NCBI GenBank assembly: GCA_035294465.1
Contig: DATGKW010000217.1
Span: 1-64,000, forward strand
DNA: 64,000 nt
From: Paraktedonobacter sp035294465
GTDB lineage: Bacteria > Chloroflexota > Ktedonobacteria > Ktedonobacterales > Ktedonobacteraceae
Reading direction: 5' to 3'
Below the pieces are notes generated by a model. That model did no database searches. It was not told the DNA's origin and saw only the letters and a program-made list of their open reading frames with translations. Shown piece by piece: positions 33,806 through 43,100 of the stretch. Position 1 is the stretch's first letter. Each line of letters opens with the position of its first letter. The translations under genes were made by a program, and so were the position numbers.

Positions 33806-35794
33806 ATGCGACGATTTATCGTTTCCAGGCGCGTTTTCGTTTCCCTGGCGATTGCTCTCGTCTTAATTGCAGGGACGCTCGGTATTTCTCTCTTTACCAG
33901 CGCTACCTCCTCCGCAGCAGCGGGTCCGGCGTATGTCTCGCTGAGCCAGAGCTACATAAGCGCACCGGCGGGAGCTCGCTTGACCGGAGCGCACGCGAGT
34001 AACGCTCAGATTACTGTCACGCTGGTTCTTCAGCCAAACAATGTGGCGAAGATGAACAGCTTACTCACCGCACTTTATACTCCCGGCACCGCACAATATC
34101 ATCACTGGCTAGCCCAGGGACAGTTTAACCGACTCTTCGCTCCTTCGGCCTCCCAGGTTGCACAGGTTCGTCAGTTCCTGACCAATGCCGGACTCAAGAT
34201 CATCGGTTCCCCATCGCCATTCTTTGTACGAGCCACCGGCACGACTGCCCAGGTCGAAGCGGCCTTCCGCACTCCCATCAATAATTACACCACCACCAAC
34301 GGAAAGACCTTCTTCCAGAACGATTCAGCGATTCAGATTCCGGCAAGCCTGAGCGCGATTGTCACGGGCGTATCCGGGCTTTACAACACGGTTCGGCTGC
34401 AACCGAGCTACGTCACCTCGCTCCAGGCAGCGAAGCAGCAGGGGAAAAAAGTAGCTCCACGCTACGGAGCCGGCCCTGGTGGTAGCGGCCTGACGCCCTC
34501 GCAGACCTCCAGCCTTTACGACGCCACGCCGGTCTACCAGCTGGGAAGTCGTGGCCAGGGCAAAGGCGCGATCCTGGCCGTCTTTGAGCTTTCGGGTTAC
34601 ACCGAGTCTGATATCGTAGCCTACGAACACCAGTTCTTTGGCCCGTCTGAGAATGTCAAGATTGCGAATATCAATGTTGATGGCGGCCCGGTTAACCCGC
34701 AATGCCCGGTTAACGATGAGTGTGGTCCTACCTACACCGGTCCAGGCGGCCCCGATTACTCCGGCGATATCGAGGTGGAAGCCGACGTCGAGACACAAAT
34801 CGCTATTGCGCCTAAGATCAGCCATCTCATCGTCTATAACGCTCCCAACGATGTAACCGGGCAGACCTCATTGGACGAATATGCTCAGATTGCCAACGAC
34901 GACCTCGCCGACTCAATCAGCAGCAGCTGGGGCCTGTGCGAGCTTGACGCGGGTTTTGGTTATGCCCAGGCGGAGAACGTTCTGTTCGAGCAGATGGCAG
35001 CTCAGGGCCAGAGCATGTTTAATTCCGCGGGCGATACGGGCGCGTGGGGCTGCCTGCGCGATACTGGCTCTCCCAATCTCACCAGCCTTTCTACCGGCGA
35101 TCCTGCTTCCCAGCCATTTGTTACCTCTGTGGGCGGTACCTCCTTTGGCACATACGACCCCGGCTCTACTCTGCATCCATCTTATCCAAAGGGAGCAGAA
35201 ACGGTCTGGAACGTGCTTGACCTGTGCAACAGCAGCGATCTGAACGCTTGCGCTCAGTTCGGCGCTGGCGGCGGCGGCGTAAGCCAGTTCTGGGCGCAGC
35301 CTTCGTATCAGCATGGTCCTGGCGTCATCAGCTCATTTAGCAAGAAAGGCCCGTATTGCGCTGCCGCTTCCAAGGGCCAGTACTGCCGTGAGACGCCGGA
35401 TGTATCGGCCAATGCCGATGAGTACACTCCCTACGCGGAGTACTGCACAGGCGATCCGACGACCAATAGCACCTGTGCGCTCCTCGCCAGCCTCGGAGTA
35501 CCAGAGCCTGTTCCCGGCTGGTTCGGCATCGGCGGCACCAGCCTCTCCAGCCCGCTGTGGTCAGGCATCATTGCCCTGTGGGATAGCGTGCATGGCGAGC
35601 GCTTCGGCAACGCGAACTTTGGACTCTACCGGCTGTTCCGCTCTGGCGCTTCTTACAGCGTCTACTTCCACGACATTACCGGGAAGCACCAGACTGAGAA
35701 CAACAATGGCTTCTACCCAACGACTCCGGACTATGATATGGCGACCGGCATCGGCACGCCGATCATTGCCGGCATCGTTGAGCGCAGCTTCTAA
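33806..35794 (+). CDS. Secreted sedolisin (S53 serine-carboxyl peptidase, pro-kumamolisin type)
   Basis: 662 residues from ATG 33806 (GGAGAG 7 nt upstream; an ATG at 33761 has no SD). A signal peptide with basic MRRFIVSRR and a long hydrophobic core ends near the TSSAAAG region. The propeptide (about 40-225) shows the pro-kumamolisin pattern (LTALYTPGTAQYHHWLA). The catalytic domain has the Glu/Asp pair in IEVEADVETQIAIAP and the nucleophile Ser in GGTSLSSPLW. The C-terminal calcium site is the DYDMATGIGTP segment. It is an extracellular, typically acid-active endopeptidase that would process itself. It may be induced under phosphate limitation if the Pho-like repeats upstream are functional. 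A chagasin-like lipoprotein gene follows. Confidence 0.93.
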   Translation: MRRFIVSRRVFVSLAIALVLIAGTLGISLFTSATSSAAAGPAYVSLSQSYISAPAGARLTGAHASNAQITVTLVLQPNNVAKMNSLLTALYTPGTAQYHHWLAQGQFNRLFAPSASQVAQVRQFLTNAGLKIIGSPSPFFVRATGTTAQVEAAFRTPINNYTTTNGKTFFQNDSAIQIPASLSAIVTGVSGLYNTVRLQPSYVTSLQAAKQQGKKVAPRYGAGPGGSGLTPSQTSSLYDATPVYQLGSRGQGKGAILAVFELSGYTESDIVAYEHQFFGPSENVKIANINVDGGPVNPQCPVNDECGPTYTGPGGPDYSGDIEVEADVETQIAIAPKISHLIVYNAPNDVTGQTSLDEYAQIANDDLADSISSSWGLCELDAGFGYAQAENVLFEQMAAQGQSMFNSAGDTGAWGCLRDTGSPNLTSLSTGDPASQPFVTSVGGTSFGTYDPGSTLHPSYPKGAETVWNVLDLCNSSDLNACAQFGAGGGGVSQFWAQPSYQHGPGVISSFSKKGPYCAAASKGQYCRETPDVSANADEYTPYAEYCTGDPTTNSTCALLASLGVPEPVPGWFGIGGTSLSSPLWSGIIALWDSVHGERFGNANFGLYRLFRSGASYSVYFHDITGKHQTENNNGFYPTTPDYDMATGIGTPIIAGIVERSF

Positions 35795-35828
35795 CGCAAA
35801 GCTACCTTTCTCCTGATAAGGAGAACTT

Positions 35829-35863
35829 TGAGCGGATGGAACTTTTCCTGTTCCACCCGCTCA
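35829..35863 (+). terminator. Terminator after the sedolisin gene
   Basis: TGAGCGG-x-TGGAAC (35829-35842) pairs with GTTCCA-x-CCGCTCA (35850-35863) with one internal mismatch, followed by AATTCTTG. A smaller TCTCCT/AGGAGA hairpin precedes it. Confidence 0.6.
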
Positions 35864-36038
35864 ATTCTTGTGAGCAGGATGCCGCGCAGCAGCCACTTCA
35901 TAGCAGCAGAAAAACCGCGCCCGTTTACCCAAAAAAGACAACTGCCAGGGAACTTTTTTTTCACAGAGATCGTCCTTTTAAAGCATGCTCCGAACCATGT
36001 GAGTGAGAACAACGTAGCAAGAAATGAGGTAGATAAGT

Positions 36039-36614
36039 ATGTACGTGGCGAATCGTCATCGAGCTTTTTTCATTCTCTCGTGTACCCTGGCCTTTCTTTT
36101 CGCCCTCGCAGCTTGCGGCACGAACTATAGCGGGAACAGGCCAGCTTCCTCGCCGGCGGCTTCTTCCACTCCTGGAGCCACCCAGACCAGTGTTGGCACC
36201 TTAACACCAACTCCAACGCTTATCTCAGTCGCCACTCCAGCCCAGAATAAGAACACGGTGTCTGGCTGCCCAGGCAATCAAGCGCTCACCGCCGCCCCTC
36301 CTGCCGCTACGGTCACACTTAAAACGGCCAGCAGGCAGACCACCGTCAGCAAGGGCGATACTGTGAATATCGAACTGCCCTTCGGCATGGCCTGGTCAGG
36401 GCCGTTGAACTTTTCGCCGACTATCCTGGCTATGCAATCTCCCGCCGGGGATGCCTATCCCGCCATTCAGGCTTGCGTCTGGCACTTTACCGCGATTGGC
36501 AGCGGAACCGCCAACCTTGCTTTCACTGGTCGCCCGATCTGTCAGAGCAGGCATGTCTGCCCGCAATATGTCATCCAGCCGTTCGAGTTCGTTGTGACTG
36601 TTGCAAATAAATAG
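36039..36614 (+). CDS. Lipoprotein with chagasin-like (I42 inhibitor-like) domain
   Basis: 191 residues; ATG after GAGGTAG. The signal has a hydrophobic core and lipobox LAAC, then a Ser/Pro/Thr-rich spacer of about 60 residues. The C-terminal 105 residues resemble the chagasin/I42 fold: a beta-rich start with GDTVNIELPFGMAWSGP, a centre with WHFTAIGSGTANLAFTGRP and an end FEFVVTVANK. The RPIC step takes the place of the RPW loop. In the I42 family these loops block papain-like cysteine peptidases. It lies directly after a sedolisin on the same strand, so a protective or regulatory role in surface proteolysis is tempting, but sedolisins are not known chagasin targets. Assignment is tentative. 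Confidence 0.6.
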   Translation: MYVANRHRAFFILSCTLAFLFALAACGTNYSGNRPASSPAASSTPGATQTSVGTLTPTPTLISVATPAQNKNTVSGCPGNQALTAAPPAATVTLKTASRQTTVSKGDTVNIELPFGMAWSGPLNFSPTILAMQSPAGDAYPAIQACVWHFTAIGSGTANLAFTGRPICQSRHVCPQYVIQPFEFVVTVANK

Positions 36615-36767
36615 CTGCCATAGTGCTATATTTGGCTCTATTTTTACAACCAGTGACCATACTAAAAGTAGTGTTGGGACAAGCTATCGAAAAAAAGCAG
36701 ACAACGTAGTCTCAACGTGTCCCTACCATACATACACAACATTCAGAAATTACTGAAGGAGATTTGC

Positions 36768-37856
36768 ATGAAACCACTGGTTGGATTTGATTGGCCGGAG
36801 GGCCACTCCAAACAAGTTGCCTATATCAGCCAGGACCGCCATATTCACGAGTTTCACGTTGGCAACGGCGGAACGTGGCAGCATACTGATCTGACCACCC
36901 TGGCCGGCGCCCCTCTGGCAACCAGCCGCTTCCTCGTTGGCTACGCGTTTCCTGCAGGAGGCACCAAGCAGGTAGCCTATCTGGGCCCCGACGGACATAT
37001 TCATGAGCTGTGGGTTGCCCCCGGTGGCGTCTGGCAGCACTCGGATCTGAGCGCCATTACCGGAGCGCCTCCGGCCATCCAGATCACGGCCGGGTATAGC
37101 TGGACAGCAGGGCGCTCCAAACAGATTGTCTTCGTTGGTGATGATGCCCATCTGCATGAGCTGTCGGCTGAAGAGGGCAGGCCATGGCGCCATATTGATC
37201 TGAGTGCTATCACCAACGCACCTCTGCCAAGTAGCTATTCTATGGTGGGCTACGAATGGACCGAGCGCTGCTCCAAGCAGCTTGTCTACGTTGGCCGCGA
37301 TGGACATCTGCACGAGTTGTTCCTGACATCCGGAGGAGCCTGGGAGCACCAGGACTTGAGCGCCGTCACCAACGCGCCACGTGCGTTCGATGTCATGGTT
37401 GGCTACGAGTGGCGCGATGGGCGCTCCCAGCAAATCGCGTTCGTCAGCGAAGATAGCCACATTCATGAACTATGCATGCCCGCTGGCCAGCCCTGGCAAC
37501 ATGCCGACCTGACCGTGATCACTAATGCCCCTGCCGCTGCGAACGTGCTGACCGGCTACGCCTGGAACGCCGGCCACTCCAAGCAGGTCGCCTATCTGGG
37601 TCAGGATGGGCATATCCACGAACTTTCTGTCGAGGCCGGGAGACCGTGGCAGCACACGGACCTGACTTCACAGGCCAACGCGCCTGTTACTCCCGTGTCG
37701 TCCCTCTCCGGGTATGCCTGGTCGGATGGTAATTCCAAGCAGGTCACCTATGTCGGGAACGACGGCTACATTCGCGAGCTCTGGAAGCCCCGCAACGAAA
37801 ACTGGGTCTCCGCCGAACTGAGCAAAAACGTGCTTGCCCTGCCCGTGCGCTTCTAA
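36768..37856 (+). CDS. Seven-repeat beta-propeller lectin-like protein
   Basis: 362 residues from ATG 36768 (AAGGAGA 6 nt upstream). The whole protein consists of seven repeats of about 50 residues starting at the first residues. Each has a VGY.W..G.SKQ(V/I).(Y/F)V/L pattern, an acidic D.H(I/L)HEL step, then W.H.DL..(I/V)(T)NAP. Seven such units should close a propeller, similar to the fucose-binding lectins of fungi and soil bacteria. There is no signal peptide, so it would be cytoplasmic or released by an unusual route. The final repeat is shorter and diverges at its end. A strong terminator follows, so the gene is probably monocistronic. The ligand is unknown. Confidence 0.85.
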   Translation: MKPLVGFDWPEGHSKQVAYISQDRHIHEFHVGNGGTWQHTDLTTLAGAPLATSRFLVGYAFPAGGTKQVAYLGPDGHIHELWVAPGGVWQHSDLSAITGAPPAIQITAGYSWTAGRSKQIVFVGDDAHLHELSAEEGRPWRHIDLSAITNAPLPSSYSMVGYEWTERCSKQLVYVGRDGHLHELFLTSGGAWEHQDLSAVTNAPRAFDVMVGYEWRDGRSQQIAFVSEDSHIHELCMPAGQPWQHADLTVITNAPAAANVLTGYAWNAGHSKQVAYLGQDGHIHELSVEAGRPWQHTDLTSQANAPVTPVSSLSGYAWSDGNSKQVTYVGNDGYIRELWKPRNENWVSAELSKNVLALPVRF

Positions 37857-37885
37857 CCTCGCACAATGCACGAGAGGGAACAAAG

Positions 37886-37920
37886 CAGGCTAACGGTATT
37901 CTCCGTTGGCCTGTTTTTTT
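37886..37920 (+). terminator. Intrinsic terminator after the propeller gene
   Basis: CAGGCTAACGG (37886-37896) pairs with CCGTTGGCCTG (37903-37913) with one G-T pair, then seven T (37914-37920). Confidence 0.9.
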
Positions 37921-38006
37921 ACCTGCCTGCAGATCGAACCTTTCGCTCCCACCATAACAAAGATCAGGTAAGCAGTTGCAATCAAGTCGGCAGGAGTGTT
38001 ATCGTT

Positions 38007-38108
38007 ATGGCAGTAGCGACGCATGCAAGCGGGCAGGAGCCAGAGACAAGCCCCATTACTTTCAACGAAATCATATATCAGATAGAAGATGGTGTATATG
38101 GTGCATAG
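38007..38108 (+). CDS. Small ORF between propeller and glucokinase genes
   Basis: 33 residues, ATG 38007 with GGCAGGAG 10 nt upstream. The sequence is polar then acidic and ends ...NEIIYQIEDGVYGA. The last half reminds me of the start of HicB-like or related small proteins that run on as GGYxA, so it may be a truncated copy of such a gene; that is a weak similarity. The rest of the 37921-38202 gap shows nothing else. Confidence 0.3.
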   Translation: MAVATHASGQEPETSPITFNEIIYQIEDGVYGA

Positions 38109-38202
38109 TCCCTCTCGACGGATGAATATGCCTCCGGCTCCCGCCCCGTGACTTGAATATGCTGAAGTCACTGATGTAAGAGGCGTCTTTTGAGGAGGTT
38201 TT

Positions 38203-39204
38203 ATGTTATTAGCAGGCGATATCGGGGGTACAAAGACCAACCTGGCGGTATTTTCAACCGACGATGACGATGGCTGGAAAAAGCCGCTGGCGGAGGCAAC
38301 ATTTCCTAGCGCGCGCTATTCCAGTCTGGAAGCCCTGGTGGAGGATTTTCAGGGGCAACACCACTTTCCCATTGATCGGGCCTGCTTTGGCGTGGCAGGC
38401 CCGGTGGTTAGCGGGCGCGCGACGATTACCAACCTGCCCTGGGTACTGGAGACCAATCATCTGAAAAAAGCGCTGGGCATTCCCTCGGTCAGCCTTTTAA
38501 ATGATCTCGTTGCCATTGCTCATGGCGTGCCATACCTGGACGCGACCGATCTGCACACCCTCAATGTTGGCCATCCAGTTCAGGGGGGCGCGATTGCTGT
38601 AGTTGCGCCAGGCACGGGCCTGGGCGAGGCGTTTCTCATCTGGGACGGACACCGCTATCGTCCTCATATGTCCGAAGGCGGGCACGCAGATTTTGCGCCT
38701 GCTGACGAGATTCAGCTCGAACTACTGCGCCACCTTCAACTGCGCTATCCTCACGTGAGCTTCGAACGCGTCTGTTCGGGCAAGGGCCTGCCCAATATCT
38801 ATCATTTTTTGAAAGAAGCGGGCCAGGCCCAGGAGCCGTCCTGGCTGGCGGAGAAGCTGGCAAAGGCCGATGACCGCACACCAATCATTGTGGACAATGC
38901 CCTGGATAAAGAACACGCTTGTGAGATTTGCACCATGACCCTGGATCTCTTCGTCTCTATTCTGGGCGCGGAAGCCGGCAACATGGCGTTGAAGGTGCTG
39001 GCAACCGGCGGCGTCTACATCGGCGGCGGCATCCCCCCGCGCATTCTACCGTTTCTCTCAGAGGGCCGCTTTATGCAATCGTTTCTGCGCAAAGGTCGCC
39101 TGAGCGGCGTGTTGATACCTATGCCGGTCCATGTCATCCTGAATCCCAATATCGCCCTGCTTGGCGCGGCCCGTCATGGCTTCGAGGCCGCGAACGCAGA
39201 TTAA
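38203..39204 (+). CDS. glk: Glucokinase (E. coli Glk type)
   Basis: 333 residues; ATG after GAGGAGG. The ATPase phosphate-1 motif is LLAGDIGGTKTNLAVF. The substrate-binding region shows FGVAGPV, TNLPWVLE and LLNDLVAIAHGV with the catalytic Asp of LND. A further glycine-rich step is VAPGTGLGEA followed by SEGGHADFAP, and the C-terminal part has the ATGGVYIGGGIPPR region. This is the Glk (not ROK) family: ATP + glucose to glucose 6-phosphate in the cytoplasm. No operon partner is apparent; it ends at a long bidirectional hairpin shared with the convergent hydrolase gene. Confidence 0.93.
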   Translation: MLLAGDIGGTKTNLAVFSTDDDDGWKKPLAEATFPSARYSSLEALVEDFQGQHHFPIDRACFGVAGPVVSGRATITNLPWVLETNHLKKALGIPSVSLLNDLVAIAHGVPYLDATDLHTLNVGHPVQGGAIAVVAPGTGLGEAFLIWDGHRYRPHMSEGGHADFAPADEIQLELLRHLQLRYPHVSFERVCSGKGLPNIYHFLKEAGQAQEPSWLAEKLAKADDRTPIIVDNALDKEHACEICTMTLDLFVSILGAEAGNMALKVLATGGVYIGGGIPPRILPFLSEGRFMQSFLRKGRLSGVLIPMPVHVILNPNIALLGAARHGFEAANAD

Positions 39205-39265
39205 GCTGCCGTCCTGAAAAGCTTAACACCCAGCTTGACACGGATTACGCCTACAATACTCATAA

Positions 39266-39323
39266 GATTTTACGGTAGGGTGTAAAGGATATTTGAATAT
39301 CTTTTACACCCTACCGTAAAATC
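39266..39323. terminator. 58-bp near-perfect hairpin, likely bidirectional terminator
   Basis: The arms 39266-39293 and 39296-39323 are reverse complements over 28 bp with one G-T pair and almost no loop. It starts GATTTTACGGTAGGG and ends in AAAATC, so it has T-runs in both directions, and it sits between convergent glk and hydrolase genes. The arms are longer than terminators need, so a small mobile or REP-like origin cannot be excluded. Confidence 0.75.
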
Positions 39324-39324
39324 T

Positions 39325-40161
39325 TTAAATCTGCTCCAGAAATTCAATTACTACCTGATTGAACTCTTCTGGCAACTCCATGTTCAGGTGATGCGCTGTG
39401 CCTGGAATGATTACCTTCCGCGCGCCCGCTATGCCTTTTGCAAGGGTATCAGCGATGATATGGATAGGCCGTCCGTCCTGGCCACCCACGATGACGAGTG
39501 TCGGCACATGGATCTCGGAGAGGCGGCCAGCAGCGGGCGGGTCCATTTCCAGTGGCTCCACGTCCTCATCGTCGCCGCGCTCCAGATTGCGTGTGGTCAT
39601 AGCGCGCACGCGCTCACGCACCTGCGAGTCAACATGTTCGGGAGCGCGATTGGGGCCATCGGTCCACAACTGTAGCGAAAGCTCGACTGCGTGCGCAATG
39701 TCGCCGTTCTTGAAGGCTTCATCCGAAGCCCTATCCTTTGCCTTAAATTCCTCGTCATCAATCTCATCCCAATTGAACCCGCTCAATCCCGCCCCAACGG
39801 TAATCAGAGCATCGACCATCTCGGGATATTGCAGGGTGAAATTTATTGAGAGCGCTCCGCCCATCGACAAGCCCAGAACGTAGGTTTTCTCAACGCCCAG
39901 AAAGCGGAGAAGGCCATACAGGTCGCCCTCAAGGGAAAACGGCTCCATGCCCTTCTTGATCAACCCTGATTGCCCAAAGCCCCGGATGTCGTAGCGAATA
40001 ACCTTGAAGTGGCGCGCGAATTCCTCGACCTGTTCATCCCACAAATGGTGATCGACCAGTCCACCGTGGTTGAGCACCAGCGGGTGGCCCGCACCCGCAA
40101 CTTCATAATAGAGCTTTGTTCCATTTATTTCTGCAAAACCCGTCTGCATATATTCTGACAT
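39325..40161 (-). CDS. Alpha/beta hydrolase (3-oxoadipate enol-lactonase-like)
   Basis: 278 residues; the ATG on the minus strand follows AAAGGAGAATTCTT. The fold is complete: the oxyanion HGG segment (LVLNHGGLVDHHLW), DIRGFGQSG, the nucleophile elbow GLSMGGAL, the Asp in VGGQDGRPIH and the His in PGTAHHLNMELP. The best general match is the esterase/lactonase class that includes PcaD and bromoperoxidase-like enzymes. It is cytoplasmic. The gene lies 23 bp after the cyclase-AAA-TPR gene on the same strand, so both are probably on one transcript. The substrate is not indicated. Confidence 0.85.
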   Translation of the reverse strand: MSEYMQTGFAEINGTKLYYEVAGAGHPLVLNHGGLVDHHLWDEQVEEFARHFKVIRYDIRGFGQSGLIKKGMEPFSLEGDLYGLLRFLGVEKTYVLGLSMGGALSINFTLQYPEMVDALITVGAGLSGFNWDEIDDEEFKAKDRASDEAFKNGDIAHAVELSLQLWTDGPNRAPEHVDSQVRERVRAMTTRNLERGDDEDVEPLEMDPPAAGRLSEIHVPTLVIVGGQDGRPIHIIADTLAKGIAGARKVIIPGTAHHLNMELPEEFNQVVIEFLEQI

Positions 40162-40184
40162 AAGAATTCTCCTTTACATCTCAT

Positions 40185-43100
40185 TTACATCAATGCCCGT
40201 ACACTATCCACCAGGGTTTCTTGTGTTTTGCGCACGTCGTGGACTGCGTGTAAGGATTCGAAGAAGCCCAGGGCTTGTTCAAGGAACAATTGTGCAAGTT
40301 CCCGGCTGCGCTCGCGGTCGGCTGCTTGCTCGGTAAGGAGCAGGTCAGCCCAACCCCGGTGAAGCTGACCCAGACAGTAGAGTGTTTCGCCCTGTTCCCA
40401 GGGCAGGTCCAGCGCCTTGAAGCCTTGCAGAGCCTGGCGCAAATCCTGTTCAGCCGCGCCCCACGCTTGCTGAGACAGGAGCATACGCCCGCGTGCTCGT
40501 AGGGCGATAGCCAGGGGCTTACGCGCGCCTGACTGTTCGGCCAGGTTGCGCGCACGTTCGCAGGCTGCTTCTTGCTCAACGATGGGTTCTCCGGCCAGCA
40601 CGCTCAATTCAGCCAGATAAGCGACCTCAGCAGGGGCGGGAAACGGCTCGGCGAGGCGCACGATCTCGCGCAGGTCCGCCAGCGCCTGCGACCAGTCCTC
40701 GCGGGCCGCGTGCATCGAGGGATTGAGCAGCGGCTGCGAATCAGACTGCTCGTGGAGGCGTCGATACCGACGCTGGAGCATTTCGCTCTCTTCCAGGTCG
40801 CCCGTGCGGTAAGCCAACTCAGCCAGCACTTTCAGGGCCTCTAACTGCCAGGATTCGTCCTGCTGATAGCGCTCAACGGTTTGCAGGATCGCGATAGCAG
40901 CCTCGCTTGCCTCGTCCCAGCGATCCCACTCGCGCCAGGTTGAGAGGCGTCCCTGCATGCTATAGAGCAGCATCGAGGGACTTTCCATCGTCTGCGCGAT
41001 GCGCCAGGCGCGGCCAAACCACTCCATGGCCACCGGATAATCGCCGAGGCACTTATGCGTCCAACCCAGGCCATTGTACAGGTCATATAGCTCTTCGCGC
41101 TCGTGAATCATCTCCTGTAAGCTTTGCCGTCGGTGCTGGATTTTGTGGGCCTCGATGTACTTGCGCTGTTTGTCGTATGCGAAGCCGAGAGCGTCCAGGG
41201 CAATCCACAGGGCGCCAGAATCGTTGACCTCCTCGGCGATATGCAGGCCCTCCAGCGCCCTCTGCAAGCCCTGCTCCGCCAATTCTGCACGCTGATCTGG
41301 CTGGACATACTTGATCTGGCGGAAGTGCCACAGAGCCAGATAGGTAGAGAAAGCCGACTGTTCGCAGCTTGGAGGCTGGCCCTCGACCAGCTTCAACCCT
41401 TCGTCGATATAGCCGCGCACCTTCTGCATATCCAGTCGGGTGGTGAACCAGCCCAGCCAGCGCGTAGCCAGTTCCGCGATCCGCATGTAGAGGTGGAGCA
41501 AGTCCTTGTGCTCCACCTCTGGCCGACCTTTTGTTAGTTGAAGTGCGTGGAGATACTCGCTCCAGGCTTCGTCGGCCTCTGCGCGCTGGATATAGGCATC
41601 GCCGAGCTTCTGATGCATGCGGGCCACAGTTAGCACATTGGTCTCTTCTTCTTGTAGAAGCTCCAACGCCTCGGTATACGCCTGAATAGCGCGGATCGTG
41701 TAGTAGCTGTGATAGGCGCGATCACCGGCGAGAGTGAGATAAAAGATGGTGCGCTCGACCAGGCCCGTGCGCGTCAGTTGCCCTGAGCCATCCTCCTCAC
41801 CGCCGGCCTCGCTCTCTTCGAGCTGAATATGCAGCGTGGCTGGCCGGTTGGCCAGGGCCTGCCGATAATGATAGGCCAGTAGTTCGGCAAACTCTTCCAG
41901 GCGGTCGGATACCTGCCGTTCGAGCCAGCGGGCCAGCCGTGCGTGTTTCTGCGAACGGCGCAGGCGAGGAATGTTGTTATAGACCACGTCGTGGATCAGG
42001 ATATGCTTAAAGCTGTAGCTCTCTTCTTCGGCAATCGGTCCGCGATTCTGTTGCTCACTTATCTCGATGAAATCGCGCATCATAAGCTTATCCAGGATTT
42101 GCAGCACAAGTTCGCGATCCAGGCCCTCGGCCAGTTCCAGGATGGCCGAAATCCAGAAGGTGCGCCCAACAATCGAGGCGTTTTGCAGAACCAGCTTCTC
42201 GACGGGGCTGAGCAGATCCACGCGGGCCGCCAGCACCCCCTGAATGGTATCAGGCAGTGGCAGGGACAGGACATAGTGCTGATCGATGAGCGTATCCTCA
42301 GGAGGCGTGGCTGGGCTGGCCAGACCGCTCAGCGCGTTCTCGTTCTGCGAACTGATGCGCCAGGTCTCGCCTTCCTTGACCAGTACACCCTGGTCGATCA
42401 ACATGCGCACGATCTCCTCGACAAAGAACGGATTGCCCTCAGCCCGCCGCAGGATGGTATGCAGCAACGCGCCGGGCAGTTCGTGAGTCGAGAGTAGCTC
42501 AGAGACGAGCTCGGTTGTCTCATCGCCGGTCAGAGCGTCCAGGATGAGCGTAGTGAAGTTGGGCTGACCGGACCCCCAGTCGCGCCTGCGCTCCAGAAAA
42601 TCGGGGCGGGCTATACAGATGAAGAGGACCGGGAAAGCAGTAATGCGCTCGGTCAGATACTCCAGCAAATCGAGTAGAGCTTCGTCAGCCCACTGCAAAT
42701 CATCGATCACCAGGATCAGCGGCTGAATCTGAGCTATAGCTTCGAGCAAGACGCGACAGGCCCGCTGCATGGCCGCCTGGGGACCTCCCTTGCTGGCGTC
42801 TTTATTATACGCGCTACGCTGGATCTCGCGTCGTCCACCCCGGCCAGCTTCATCACGCGGGGCAACTCCGACGCTCTGCAGCAGCACGCCGGCAACCCGA
42901 CCCACATCCTCGCCGCGTCTCGCCCGGCGCAGGGTATCGCGCACAAAATCGACGAAGCGCTGCTCTAACGCCTCCTGGCTTTCACCCTCGCGCACCCCGA
43001 TCAACGAGCGCAGAATTTCGACCAGAGGCCAGTAGGTGATGCCCTCGCCATAGGGCGGGCAGTGTCCTTGCAGCACACGCGGCTCAACCTCTGTCTCCTC

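Noticed and set aside
37930..37970. tRNA on the minus strand (GTTCGA near 37930)
   Set aside because: The T-arm stem does not pair and no acceptor or anticodon arm can be built around it.
39266..39323. Insertion sequence ends
   Set aside because: The inverted repeats are almost directly adjacent and enclose no gene. A terminator is the simpler reading.
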